Positions 1-11,800 of a stretch of 60,000 nt of DNA are shown here, in pieces. The notes beneath the pieces are model-generated. The model was not told the DNA's origin and made no database searches. It was given only the letters and a program-made list of their open reading frames with translations. Positions within the stretch are counted from its first letter, which is position 1, and every line of letters begins with the position of its first letter. Source of the DNA: Membranipora membranacea (lineage: Eukaryota; Bryozoa; Gymnolaemata; Cheilostomatida; Membraniporidae); the NCBI GenBank assembly GCA_914767715.1, contig OU612069.1:6202001-6262000 (forward strand), given 5' to 3'. Both the position numbers and the translations under genes were made by a program.

Positions 1-1014
1 ATAAAATTAAGAAAGTGTAGCGGCACATCTGGCAGTTCAATGATTCAATGAAAAATCAAAATGTGTTGATACCTTTAGTCGGTGTTGATTTTTATTTTTC
101 AGCACTCACCACCAGGTAAGTGGCTGACAGGATACCCGACCGTCAGACTGTGTCCATGCGGACACAGTTGGGGGGGGGGAAAACCAGTACTGGACCGATA
201 TAAACGGAAGGGCAACTTGTTTTATTGGACAGACCAATTTTGCTGAACAGGCATGAGCGGATAGTCAAAACGATTTGCCAAACTTCTTCAGCTTGATCCG
301 AAGCCTTTACCGACTGACCCCTAGTGAAATTACCTTGTTGCTAGCATGGTGCCTTGTTGACATTATGCTGAGAACAGCTTAAATTAAATGTGCCAGTTAA
401 AATTCTTCATCCACAAGAAGAGATGTTAGAGCCCGTGTAAAATTTATACAAATTTTGAGCAGTCCAGTGCTCTAAATAGCAAGATTGCTCTTGTATGATG
501 ACTGTAATGACTGAATACTTTAAAACACCACCTGTATTCCTGACCCTTATTGGAGCAGACCTAAATAGACCTAGATGAGTATGCATGCAATGACTTGTTC
601 ATGTTCTAGCTTGAATTCAAAAAACCAATCATAGCAAGCAAGCATTTTCACATTTACTGCACGGCACTTAGACGTACTTCTTGTGTTACACTTGTTTAGA
701 CAAAGAGGGGAATAAGTGACAATAACAGCAGGTACTCCCATTATTATGTCATAAGACTGATCGGTGTAAACATCCGTCAATCACTAGCCCACAGTTGGTG
801 ATGCTCACTTCCTTTTGCAATCATTGGTCTAAGCCAAGATCATGCCAATGCGACGTCCATCGAACTAAGTCACAATATATCGAAACATTCTATTAGAAAC
901 CAATCTGATCAAACACCTGTTTTCTCTTGACATACTCATTCGAGAAAAAACTACTGCAGCTCGTCTAGCATTCTTGTTCAAGGAGAGCGAGTTGTGACGT
1001 TATGACAGTGTCTT

Positions 1015-1190
1015 ATTTTGATTTTGATTTTATTTTCTCAAACTAATTTTTCAGTACATGTCCTTCATGCAGTTCGAAAAATTTAAATATTTAGGAGAAA
1101 TTTTGGTAAAAATTTTAATTTAAAATCCCATCTCATTGAGATAAAACCCACTCATAGCAAACATTAAGAGAAATCATGTTAATCAAGGGT
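1015..1190 (+). mobile_element. LINE RT C-terminal fragment, third copy
   Basis: This stretch resembles 1845-2010 and 16500-16640. It shares the run of thymines ending in TTTTCAG, then a segment that would read like the KYLGV region of a LINE reverse transcriptase, now broken by stops. It lies just left of LRR exon 4, inside the next intron of that gene. The call rests on similarity between copies within the window. Confidence 0.4.
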
Positions 1191-1245
1191 AGCAAAGTAA
1201 TGTTACAAACAGTCTGATAAATACTGTTGCGTGCATCTGCCTCAC

Positions 1246-1386
1246 CTGTTTGGAAGGCTGGTCAAGCCACAATCCCAAGCCGTTATACTCTTCAATGATT
1301 GAATTTCCCCCAATCCTGCAGGTAATCTCTGTAGGCGTATATTGTTACCAACATTAAACAACTCCAGTCCTGGCAGTGTGCAGATG
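1246..1386 (-). CDS. LRR protein, internal coding exon 4 (gene continues off the left edge)
   Basis: The exon is 141 nt with an acceptor ...CTCCACAG and a donor AACAG|GTGAG, and it enters and leaves in phase 2. The 47 residues form about two leucine-rich repeats, with the LPxxLGxxxSLKSI and CGLTSLP patterns typical of 23-24-residue LRRs. It has the same length and phases as the exon at 14586-14726 and aligns with it along its length (for example LQRLPAGLGEIQSLKSI against LQTLPTELGDLKSLKRL), so the two are duplicates. LRR domains usually bind proteins. No signal peptide, death, kinase or NACHT domain is visible in the part seen, so the role of the protein is unknown. Further exons must lie left of the window. 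Confidence 0.8.
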
Positions 1387-1844
1387 CTGTGGAGGAGAAA
1401 TAATGTAACGTTAAAATCCCATGCAATACTGCTTGTCAGTTCATGGAGCAAACACAATTGAGCAACACATTTGATTAATGAGAGAAAGTTTTTGTTTGAT
1501 CAATTACCTATGAAGAATTGTACTTATCAGATTTAGATTTTGCTGTCCGATTAGATTTGGGTTTCCTTTTAATGCAAGTATCGGAGGAGATAATAGTAAC
1601 CATAAATCAATTGAATTGCAATTTGACGTTTCAGATATGAATAAGTATTTATAGTGATGCAAGTTATGCGATTCAATTCCTCAATTGATAGTGACACTTC
1701 ACTCCATCCATAAAAAAATTTGGAACATTGACTAGCCTTTGCTTCTGACTGGTATAATTGTAATAAATTGTTACGCAATGCATCAAAGACAGATGTTATG
1801 ACCTCGTCCTATTTCAATATTGATTTTATTTTCTCAAAATTATT

Positions 1845-2160
1845 TTTCAGGGCATGTCCTTCAAGCAGTCTGACAAACTAAGACATAAATTAATTTGAGA
1901 AAAATGAGATAAATGTATGAACTTTAAATCCAATGTCAATGAGATTGAACGAAACCTATCCCCATCAGAGCACACTTTGAGAGAAATCGTAAGTTTTGAA
2001 ATGGAACGTTAGCTGCAGTCGTGTTGGCAGGGTAAATAAAACCAATATCCCACTCCATTTCCTTATTGCTCTAATGAATATATTCAAAGTAGTCCTAAGA
2101 CTCAATGACAGATAACAGAAGCTTAAACGTCATAAATCAAAATTGACATAAACCTGAGAC
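1845..2160 (+). mobile_element. Decayed LINE RT C-terminal fragment (copy A)
   Basis: This is the paralogue of the better-preserved fragment at 16500-16760. Shared words include TCAAGCAGTC, GAGATTGAAC and TTAGCTGCAGTC. The reading frame is interrupted. It sits in the LRR intron just right of exon 4. Confidence 0.5.
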
Positions 2161-2229
2161 AAGACAAAGGCATATCAATTCCACCATCAAGTGGTACCAT
2201 TATCTATACCTCTCAACACTTTTAATATA

Positions 2230-3800
2230 TATATAAGTGATGATGAAATAATAGTTGAATTAAGGTTGTATCTCTAACCAGGTGGATTCATAATTCTTAG
2301 GTGGACCTGTGGCTGTTATTTGAGATTACTGTAATGTTGTAAGTCCGTAAACCTAATTCAGCCAGCTGAAGGCGAGAATTTGGCTTTTATTAAAATTGTG
2401 TAGCTTGCTGTATGGTCAAACCTTTGTGTGTGATGCTACCATGGTTATGATAATTGTGTATACATTTTTCGTTTCTTATTAGTATATATTTTCCTAATAA
2501 TGTGTTCTGCAGCTAGCTGCGTACCAAATCTGTTTCTCGGTTTGTACCTAACTTTGAGGAGCCTAGGTAATGACTGTGAGATATAGAGTTGTTTCTTCTA
2601 AAATATTTAATTCAAGTAAGTTTTTGCAGAGAGCAAGTGTCGTTATAAATGACATTAATATTTGTTATGTTTTTATTACGTCCTCTCAAGCAAAGTTTTA
2701 CTTCTTTTACTCTTTCACTTGAGCTTTTGAGCAGGAAATCTGAGAGTAGCCACATCTTTGCGTCTTGATCTTGAATATCTTTCACAGAACAAGAAGTTCA
2801 TAATAAATAAGCTATAATCAATAAATTTGCTTGCGCCATAAACAGAAGTCGAATTTATCCCTGTTGTTAGGGGAACACCACGGCCACTGGGCTTTAATAA
2901 AACATTGAAAATCAATAAATCTATTACAGAATAGGTGCTCAATTAGTCTGTGTCCCAATCTCTTACAACTCAGATGTTTCTGTCCAGTGACCAACAATGC
3001 ATTATAACTGACCCCAAACAATAATTTATAACTCTGTCAAGGTATGTAGGCTTATTACGATACAATACAATTCATTTAATATATATGTGGTACCCAGTCA
3101 TTACGAAGCGCAGTGAAGTGAACAAGTTATATTTGTCATCTAACATGTCAGCTCTTTGTTGTTTGATCTCAACCAAAGTTTGTATGCAGAACATGCTTGG
3201 CACTGAGAGTTTTACTCTGAATAATAAAAGAAAATATGGCTGTGCATACAAAAGCTTACTGTATCAGCCGAATGATTACTGAAAATAAGCGAAGGCTCTC
3301 AAAAAATATTGATCCTACTAATCTGTGACTTTACCTTGTACAGAGACAGCTAGAGCTTGTTAGTTTTATCATCACTAAATGCAGCGGTGTTTCTTAGATC
3401 CATTAATCATTGATATACAGGCAGCTGAATAGAGTGCTATATTGTGGATTTAAGGTTGATTTTATGATGAGATAGATCTTGACGATAAACTTCCTGGGAA
3501 ATTTATCCCCCTTGTTTGACAAAATTGTGTGGTCATGCTGGTTGTCTAAATGCCAATAATACTGATAAGACTAAGGCAGGAAGTAATTTAATTAAAAATG
3601 ATTATCTGTTGCCAGAGACCTTTGAAAATGTATAATGCATCTTTTATACAGCATATCAACATTACTCTGGATCATCAAAATTCTACTGTGGCTGGCTGGT
3701 GGCTTTAATTTTGGGTGCCTCTGTTGTTTGGTACTTAGGATCTGTATAATTGAAAACTTTCAACCATATCAAAATCAGCTGAAAATAGTCAAAATCAAAG
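2230..3800. other. LRR intron sequence without a recognised gene
   Basis: 2230-2500 belongs to the duplicated intron (partner 17345-17610). From about 2600 to 3800 I see no coding similarity. The left end of the piggyBac element probably lies here, but I could not find a TTAA plus inverted repeat matching the right end near 7150. Confidence 0.5.
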
Positions 3801-6536
3801 ATGGCAGCCCCCAGGCCAAGAAGCAGAATCTCAGTAGATGATGATTTTGATGAGATTATGAATGACGGTGACAGTGAAGTAGATTCTTCTGGATCAGATG
3901 ATGAAGGTGAGTTGTTACTCATTTCATTTTTTAAGATTTTATCAAACTAGCACTCTTGACAGCCAAGATACAGCCTGTGAAGAGGGTGTCTCAAAATTCA
4001 GATTTATTTTGCTGATTTATTGGTGTCAATGTAAACAACACTCACAGCCCTCACCTCCTACCTCAGTGACAACCTAAATATATTACGCCCATGCTAAACT
4101 GTCAGACCATCATTCTGGTGTATTGTAACTGACCATGAGTACCTTTTTTCTGTACATTAGATCTCTTAGAAAATGATGGGATTCCCAAGATTTGATGATG
4201 CATTGAGTCAGTTGAGTCATACTTGTGTGACTCACTAGGCTTACTAGGACTTGTCTCTAAATGCATTCATTTGTATATTATTTTGCTTTAGACAGTGATC
4301 CAAATTACATAGATGCTACTGGTGACTCAGATAATGAAAGTAGAGTGGGAGATGGCCCAGGGAGTGATGCTGGAGAAGGTGGTGATGGTGCAGGTAGTGA
4401 ACCAGGTCACATTGGCAGAGATATGATTGATCAACAACTATCATCTGAAGAGGAGGAACCAGGTATGTTCACCATGCTAATTATGTCCAATGTGATATAG
4501 ATATATACATATATATATGAAATATATATACTCCATTACGGCTGTGGCGTTTATTTTATAAAAAGCCTTCTATCGCTAGACTTACATGCGTCAGATAGAG
4601 TTGTTTATTGAAACATGCGAGCCATTGAGACATGAATGTTTATATGAACACTGGTGCAAGGGTTACATGTTATAGCCTCACTTCATGCATAGGCCTATAC
4701 TATGAACTATTTTTGCTTGAATAGAACCCGCTGGTAGGGGACGTGGTGGTAGGGGACGTGGTTGAGGTGTTCGTGGTGCTGCTGGTTGAGGTGCTGGTGT
4801 TAGAGGTGCTTATGGTCGTGTACGGGGTGGGAGAGGACGTGGTCCTGGTGTGAGACGGAATAGACCTGATGGAGATATGATGTCGACAATTTCGTTTTTG
4901 GCTTTTTATCTTTTTCACCTACGAATGCAACTGCTCATCACACTGAGCAGAAAAAAATTTTGTACCTCTGAATATAGAACATGTATTCATAAGTTGATGT
5001 CTATTTATCTATCTCTATGCGGTTTCTTACCTTCACGTTTATATACATGTAGATAAGATACCACAGTGACGCCATGCGGAGAGCACTTACCTCCACGTTT
5101 ATATATATGAAGATAAGTGCTCTTTGCATGGTGACACATGATATGTAGTTATGTTATAAATCAAAACAGATCATTGTTTTGTTTTTTCTAGATGAATTCT
5201 TCTGGCAGATGGCTACTGACGCAGCTCGTCAGGTACCTGACTGTACTGCTCAGCATGGTGTAAATACAGCAAAACTTCTAGCAGGATGTAGTGAGATAGA
5301 TGCATTCTCTCTAATTTTCGATCGTATCTTTAACACTACCGTCAAATCTGAGACCAACCGCTACGCTCGAAGTAACATGTCTGACTCACAGGCCGAATCA
5401 TGGAAAACTGAAACACTGTCATGCATGTACCGATTCTTCGCCATAATCCTTCACATGTGTATCGTGAAAAAATCAACCATAGCGGACTATTTCTCCACAG
5501 ATCCTGTACTGCATAGTAGCTTCGCTAGTTCAACTGGCATGGGCCGCAACCGATTCCAGCAGATACTTAGGTACTTGCACCTGAATGACAATGCCAATCA
5601 CGTACCCCGTGATTAGGATAGTCATGACCCACTTTTCAAAACACGGCCGATATTTGACAGTCTGTGAGCTAAGTTTTGAGAGTTGTATACTCCTTGGTCA
5701 AATCTAACTGTCGATGAAGCGATGTGCCCATTTTGTGGTAGGGTAGGATTTCGGGTTTACATGAAAAATAAACCAAACAAGTATGGAATGCGAGTAGAGT
5801 GTGTATGCAAATCTAATAGTGGCTATGTATGTCAGATGGAAGACTACACAGCCACAGGAGACAACACCGTAAATAGCCTGGTCACCCGTATACTCAATCC
5901 CTTTGAAAATAAAAACTACAGTGTTTACATGGAAAGACGCTACTCATCTCATATTCTATTCCGTGAGTTACCGACTAAAGGCATTTATGCAGTTGGTACC
6001 TGTATGTCAAATGTCGAAATTTGCCAGGTGACTTTGCACAAAATCTGCAGAAGGGTGAGAGGGTAGCTAGGCAGTGTGGTGATATTCGGGCTTCTAAGTG
6101 GAAGGACAAGAGAGACGTAATAACTTTGTCCACCGTAGATGCTGACGTAATGATCGACACAACAAATCCCAGGTCTAGATTTCACGATCACCAGGTAATG
6201 AAGCCGCAGACTGTCCAAACTTACAACAGCAATAAAGCTGGTGTTGACAAGCACGGCCAGATGGCGAGCTACTACCCCATGTGCCGAAAGTTGCTCAAAT
6301 GGTGGAAGAAGCTCTTCTTCTGGCTGTACGTCATGGGAGTTGTAAACTCATTCAAAATCTACAAATTCTCAAATCCAACATCCAAACTCAGACTATCACA
6401 ATACATCATAACATTGGCCAAAAAACTATTGAAAGAAGCTGGTATCGAAGAGCGAAATCAACCCCCGAATGCTGCAGCTGAACCACGCAGGCATGTAACT
6501 GGCAATCACTTTCCAATCATAGCAGACAATCTTTAG
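3801..6536 (+). pseudogene. piggyBac-family transposase (PGBD-like), spliced and broken
   Basis: Four exons can be proposed: 3801-3906, 4292-4462, from 4725 to about 4847, and 5192-6536, with phase-1 joins. Exons 1-2 encode an acidic Asp/Ser/Glu-rich N-terminus, and exon 3 a Gly-Arg-rich linker. Exon 4 carries the piggyBac DDE domain: a WSNLTVDEAMCPFCGR block with the first Asp, KPNKYGMRV, then YSSHILFRELPTKGIYAVGT, and late YNSNKAGVDKHG with the third Asp. It is dead. TGA stops lie at 4763 and 4787, TAG at 5614, TGA at 5665 and 5677, and one base appears lost near 6021, which shifts frame. The usual second Asp is Glu (YMERRY), and no C-terminal Cys-rich domain follows. The transposase would cut and paste DNA at TTAA. 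The family assignment is firm; the exon 3 donor is uncertain. Confidence 0.85.
5066..5137. repeat. Short inverted repeat (MITE-like hairpin) between piggyBac exons 3 and 4
   Basis: Left arm 5066-5089 and right arm 5114-5137 are inverted copies with few mismatches, sharing AGAGCACTTA and CCATGC. A related CACGTTTATATA sequence occurs just left, at 5034 and 5094. It probably inserted into the transposase intron. Confidence 0.6.
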
Positions 6537-7153
6537 GTAATCTTTCACCTTTGCTGACATTCATGTATATATTACACTTAGCTTCATTGATATTACATTT
6601 CAGAACTTGTCATGCATGGTATATAACATATTTTATTATACGATCATATTTCAATATATTACTTCATGTCATTTGAAATGCTCGTAAACTTTCCACAAAC
6701 TTCTCATACATCGAATATAGATTTTTCTAACAGTCTGACGCTCTTTTATACCTGTATTTCTTTTGTTTTTTACTGTCTCTCACAATTAAAAAGAAATAGA
6801 GATGTCACCACAGCATTTTTGATCCCTCCTGACAAAATCCAGTGATAACCTTTGTTCAGACTTGAGATTTAGCATGAATTCACGCATACACGACCAGTCA
6901 ATCGGGGGAAAAAAATTATCTTCTCAGCTGATTACGGCCTCCACTTTACCCCTACCCTAGCATGCTATATATTTTTCTAACCCTGTAAAATGTGTGCTCA
7001 TTGGAACGATCATGAGCTGGGCATTCCGATGACATGCATGATAAGAGCGCTACTACCAGCTGTGTTTCGGTTATGCTGCATTGAAAATCCCTGAAAGTGC
7101 CCGGTCACAGCGTGTATTGTTATATAAAAGGCGGTCGGTAGTCAAAGTGTTAA
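6537..7153 (+). mobile_element. piggyBac 3' flank and probable right terminal inverted repeat
   Basis: No coding sequence follows the transposase. At 7130-7153 the plus strand ends in CGGTAGTCAAAGTGTTAA. Read from the other strand this is TTAACACTTTGACTACCG, which fits a piggyBac-type end: a TTAA target site (7150-7153) followed at once by the inverted repeat. A matching left end was not found. Confidence 0.55.
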
Positions 7154-7565
7154 TCATGTATTTGTAAGTAATCTGAGTTGGTTTATGATTATGAAGTAAT
7201 TTTGTATCAGAATGATAGGATTTCTATACCGCTAAGTAGCCTGAATCTTATTATATTGCATACCTACATACATTCATGAGTGGGCATCTATGTAAAATTC
7301 ATGTTTCATGGTGTGTCTAAATGTCTGAGGTAATATAGACAGCTTGTCCTTTCTTGTGTAAGGGATATAGTATTGAACAATAGCAGGTATAAACAAATAG
7401 AAGTGACAATTGTCACCAGCCAGTGTTTTTTTGTTTAATATTTGATACAGCCCTATACATAATAACTATCAATTGATTGGATTCTATAACATTTTGGGAG
7501 ATAACTTTTCCTTGTTTGCTGTGAACAGAATTTGAAGTGTTGGTAGCTTAGGAGAACAAATCAAG

Positions 7566-7820
7566 ATGAACTTGGCGATGTCTCGAGAGAAAATTAACAC
7601 TTTTTGTTTGACCATAGGAACAGTAAGAATCGCAACGCAATGCATCGCAACTGGATATAAATTATTTGCAGATGACACTTATAATTTATGCTCAGACCCA
7701 CCAACTTCAAAATATCATCTTTGTAATGATGAAGAGTGCAGGTCCGCAGCAAATCACTTCAGACTAAACACCAACAAAACTTTTAAGCTCGTTTTTAAAG
7801 CTCACAATAAAATAGGATGA
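7566..7820 (+). mobile_element. LINE reverse-transcriptase fragment with FADD catalytic motif
   Basis: An open stretch of 84 codons contains KLFADDT (FADD at 7665-7676), the catalytic Asp pair of a reverse transcriptase. It is followed by a region resembling the FRLNTNKTFKLVF block that comes just after the catalytic motif in non-LTR elements. The upstream palm is missing, so this is a fragment. It lies in the LRR intron, in the opposite orientation to that gene. Confidence 0.6.
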
Positions 7821-8039
7821 TGAACCTCTAATACAGATTGTTTTACCTACACATTATAAGTGGCCTGGAATTTTGGGACTACGCATCACTCAAGTTCACT
7901 GACATGTAAAAATTGTGTATTAGTACTGGCCTGTGGCTTTTCTTTTCGGTGCCTTTGCTGCCTAACTTTGCTGACGTTGATGAGGTATACTGTTAGCACT
8001 TGTAACCTAGGGTTGGCATTATCTTTGCGTTAGGCCGAT

Positions 8040-8690
8040 GTTAGAGAGAAATGGGAATGAATTGGAAGGAGGAAATATAGCCCAACTGACATGGATACCA
8101 ATAATTTTCAGAGATGCTCATCATTTCATGGTGAGATTGACACACTGTCCGGATTCGCCAATTCTTCATTCCAATTATATTATGAAAAGTTCAGAATGTG
8201 ATCCACTACTGAGTACTTTACCACGAGCTTGCAAGAGCCAGCAGTAGGCACCCCTGTGCTATATCTTATGCTATGCGCTATGGTGATGGAGATAGTTATA
8301 CAGAATTCACAAGGCAGTGTGAATGGGATTTAGGTGCGAATAACCAAATACTTCTGCCAATGAGGGCATTTATGGACAAGGTTCAGGTTGTGGCTTCAAT
8401 CTTTAGACTGTATGAGTTGATAAAGAGATGTGCAATGCGATTCAAACCTAGCTAGAGCCAGTCCCTGCCTTTGTGTTGAGGCAAACCTGTTCCAAATACC
8501 TAGAAACTGAGCTTATTCCCACGCCTGCAGAGCAGCCGGCGAAGTGGTTACGAAGATGTTATAGCTTGCTGATCACAGACAGGTTTCGCTGTCACATTTT
8601 TATCCTGCACACAGTATTGGTTGTTGCTAGGCAGACCATTAATTCAAGACATAAAATGGGCAAGAACTTAACCTACTCAGGTCATTAAAA
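8040..8690 (+). mobile_element. Decayed LINE RT fragment (copy A)
   Basis: The pieces read RAFMDKVQVVASI and, later, TPAEQPAKW and SLLITDRFRCH, interrupted by several stops. They match the better copy at 18960-19570. RAFMD followed by FKP resembles the RAFMDD...FKP region of a LINE family in animals, but the second catalytic Asp is Lys. The insertion predates the duplication of the intron because both copies have it. Confidence 0.55.
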
Positions 8691-8699
8691 GTATATTGG

Positions 8700-11540
8700 C
8701 TTCAAGTTGCTGTAGAGTTATCTTCTCATTTTCATAAAATGTCGTACCAGGGACCTATTATGAATTAGAAGTTATCTCACTATGCCTAATTTGTCATATC
8801 CCGTCCTTGTATCCGGCTAAACATACAAACTTAAATGAGAGAATTCTTTAAAGAAGAAGAATCTAGGATCAAAATCAAGCACCAAGCGGAACAATCAATT
8901 GTGTCAATCTGGTTAGATAACTCTTCATAAACCCCTTGCGCGATAGCAATAGAATAGAATAGATAGCGATATAGCGAGATAGTGATTTACTATTTCCAAT
9001 CTAAATTCAATACAACTGGTTTAAAATTTTGCTGGACCAGGTCAAAGTTTTTGAGTGGGTGTATTAAATGAGGTGGCATGATTTTTCTACTGGTACTTGA
9101 ATCAACCCACCTTATGCAGCGATATGAATAAAATCTGAGCAAAAGATACCCAACCAAAAATTATGAAATATTTTAATACACAAGAAGGCTTGACACTATC
9201 ACATTTCAAACAAGGATTGATTGAGGAAACAATGTCAAATAAAAATTATTGAAGTTTATTAGGGTTGTTTCAAACATAAATTACTGTCTTTCAAGCCAAT
9301 ATTTAGGTATGGATTCGGCAGTGTGTCTGATTTGAGCAAAAGTAAGTGTCACATTCAGATCCGAAATCCTTCCCTCAAAAAAGCCCTAATGGTAGTAGTA
9401 TTGCTATTATGTAGGCATTTTATAACAGATATAAAATACTTCTAGTTTCTAGTTACTATTTGATTATGATCAGGTAAACACCAGAGATGGCATGAGGGAT
9501 TTTAATTTAGAAAATTTCCAAATACAGTCACCAATAGCTCCGTGGCCAGAAGTCAATATAGTTAGTTTGGTATCCAGATAAATCACAGTATGAAAGGTAT
9601 TTACTATGGTATCTACCTGTCATGAGGATATTGCTCACTGTGTTAATGGCTTTGATCCCATACAGAGAGCAAGGAGTTACAGGGGCCCACCTGTATATAG
9701 GAGAGCAGTATAAAGCAAATCATTTGATTGTATGACTAAACAGGGAGACATTGCGACAACACAAACCAACACAACTATGAATCTTCTCACCAAACAATAT
9801 CACATTCCCTGTTTTTGAAAATAATTTTAATTAGCCACACAATTACACAATATGTTATGAAAGGCAACACATGATAACACTCTATGAGAAGAATGCCTCT
9901 GCTTACAACTGAAACTGCTAGCATAATTAATTACGCTGTGTTAAACACTGTCTAGCTTTTCCATCTCAATTTTAACTTATAAATCCCTATGCTCAGTACA
10001 AAAATATGCACAAATTTTGGTAACCGTTGATTTATCATAATAGGTAAGCTGCAATTCCGTATTTATAGATAAGTTTCTTGCAAAAATCCGTAATCAAAGA
10101 GAAACCCGTGCCTCTCTATTGACAAGCCCTCGGGGCTCACCAAACCCATGACCTCCAACGCATGTGCGCTGAGCAACTGACACTCTTAACGTATGCCACC
10201 AACTCTTAAGTCCGTCTCATTCTTGATAGCAAGCTTCCTGCATTAAATAATCGAAGCCAATAATATATATTCTATTTTAGCCACAATTTCTAAATTGGAA
10301 GATGCATATCCGTTTGTGTTGACCAAATAAGCCATCACCAAATTACAAAGAAGATCTTTCTGAACACAAAGAGTGAGTATATTATTGTTAAAGCAGTGTA
10401 ATATGAGATTAAAAACAATAATAACCATTCACGTCATGGTTACACTAGCTTGCCATGCACTTCTAGTAGCTTGGCTCTGGAGACTCTACTGGTCATTTAG
10501 CATGTCAATTGAGTAGTATAAAACACAAGTACTTTCTCGACAATCAGATGGTTGACAAGGTGAAAAAAACCTATATTTGGAAATTATAGCTAAATTGCAA
10601 ATGAATAAAATTCTTGTTGAGATATTAAACATCGAAATAAGATGGGAAACCAAACAAGACCAACTGTGCCTAAGACTTGTTTCCACATGTGATGTTGAAT
10701 GATGCATGTTACATTTTGCTTGCATGCAACTGACAATGATGTAAATATTGGCTTATCTGGACAGCCCTATTCTGAATAACCAAAAACATTTTTGAAGAAA
10801 TCGGACTATTGGAAATAGGTTTGTGATACATTTGTTGGTAAAGGCCGTTTTTTGTAGATTTCTTTGAGAAATAATATATTTCTAAATATTATTGTGGGTC
10901 ATCGGGTTTATATTGGTATAATGCATAATTAGATGTGGGTTAAATTCACAGATGATAAATACACTTCTGTAGAGTGAAGTTCAAAGTTTGGTCAGGAGGA
11001 GATAATCACCAGATTGAGCCCATACTTTTGATGAACTGAGTAAGTTAGATTAAAGCCCTAAAAAATTATTCAACAAGTTATATTTGATCAAAAGTTTGCA
11101 TTTTTTATCCATGTTTTGTCTTCAGGTCAGTTTACAATTCAGTGATTCACTTTTAAACATTTTTTGGCTAACTTTTCTGAGTTGTATAAGGATGTATGAG
11201 GAAAAGTCTTGAATTTCTTGACCTTGTCTGAGTACCAAATTTTAGAGAACGGTGGTCACCAACGTTGTGTTCCACAGTCAATGTATGTCACAATATCATC
11301 CTGCGCACAGGATTGATTGTTACTAGGCAGACCATCAAACGAATCATAAAATCAACAAAAAATTTGCCTCAGTTAGATTCAAATACAGGAGCAAATTTTC
11401 ACATTGGCCTATACCACCATATATAATAAGTGATAAATGGATTCATGTAGAATGTAATGTGTATTGTTTTACAATAAAGTATACCTAGCGTGCTGACTTA
11501 TGATGAATTACATCACATTGGAGTATGCTTATCGTGGTAA
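8700..11540. other. LRR intron, mostly unrecognised sequence
   Basis: I see no coding similarity. A short GATAGCGATA-like simple stretch lies at 8940-8985. The tRNA-like sequence at 10105-10215 is listed separately. Confidence 0.5.
10105..10215 (-). repeat. Degenerate tRNA-derived SINE-like sequence
   Basis: Read on the minus strand, an A-box-like TTGCTCAGCGCAC is followed by a B-box-like GGTCATGGGTTTG at roughly tRNA spacing, as in tRNA-derived SINE heads. The fold is too poor for a working tRNA. The call is tentative. Confidence 0.35.
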
Positions 11541-11551
11541 GGTTAGGGCAA

Positions 11552-11800
11552 AATCTGTAAGTGAGATACATAATGGTCAGCTGCAACAAATCCTAGACAA
11601 AATGAACGAGAACAAGAGGACAGCTGACAACCAGCACAAGGCCTTATAACAGCAGCAAGCAAGATCAACACTCGTCTGAATGCCATCGAGTCTGAATAAA
11701 GAGGTTTCTTCACTTCACTGGAATATTCACAATGAGATGTCACTGGTGTAAAAGCAAGGTTTGAAGAACTCAACAAATACAACAACTACAAGCTTATAAT
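11552..11800 (+). mobile_element. LINE ORF1-like coiled-coil fragment, broken
   Basis: Two frames together read like the heptad-rich coiled coil of a LINE ORF1 protein: QLQQILDKMNENKRTADNQH, then NTRLNAIESE and VKARFEELNKYNN. Stops and frame changes break it. The ending EELNKYNN recalls the segment before the RNA-binding part of ORF1 proteins. Confidence 0.45.
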
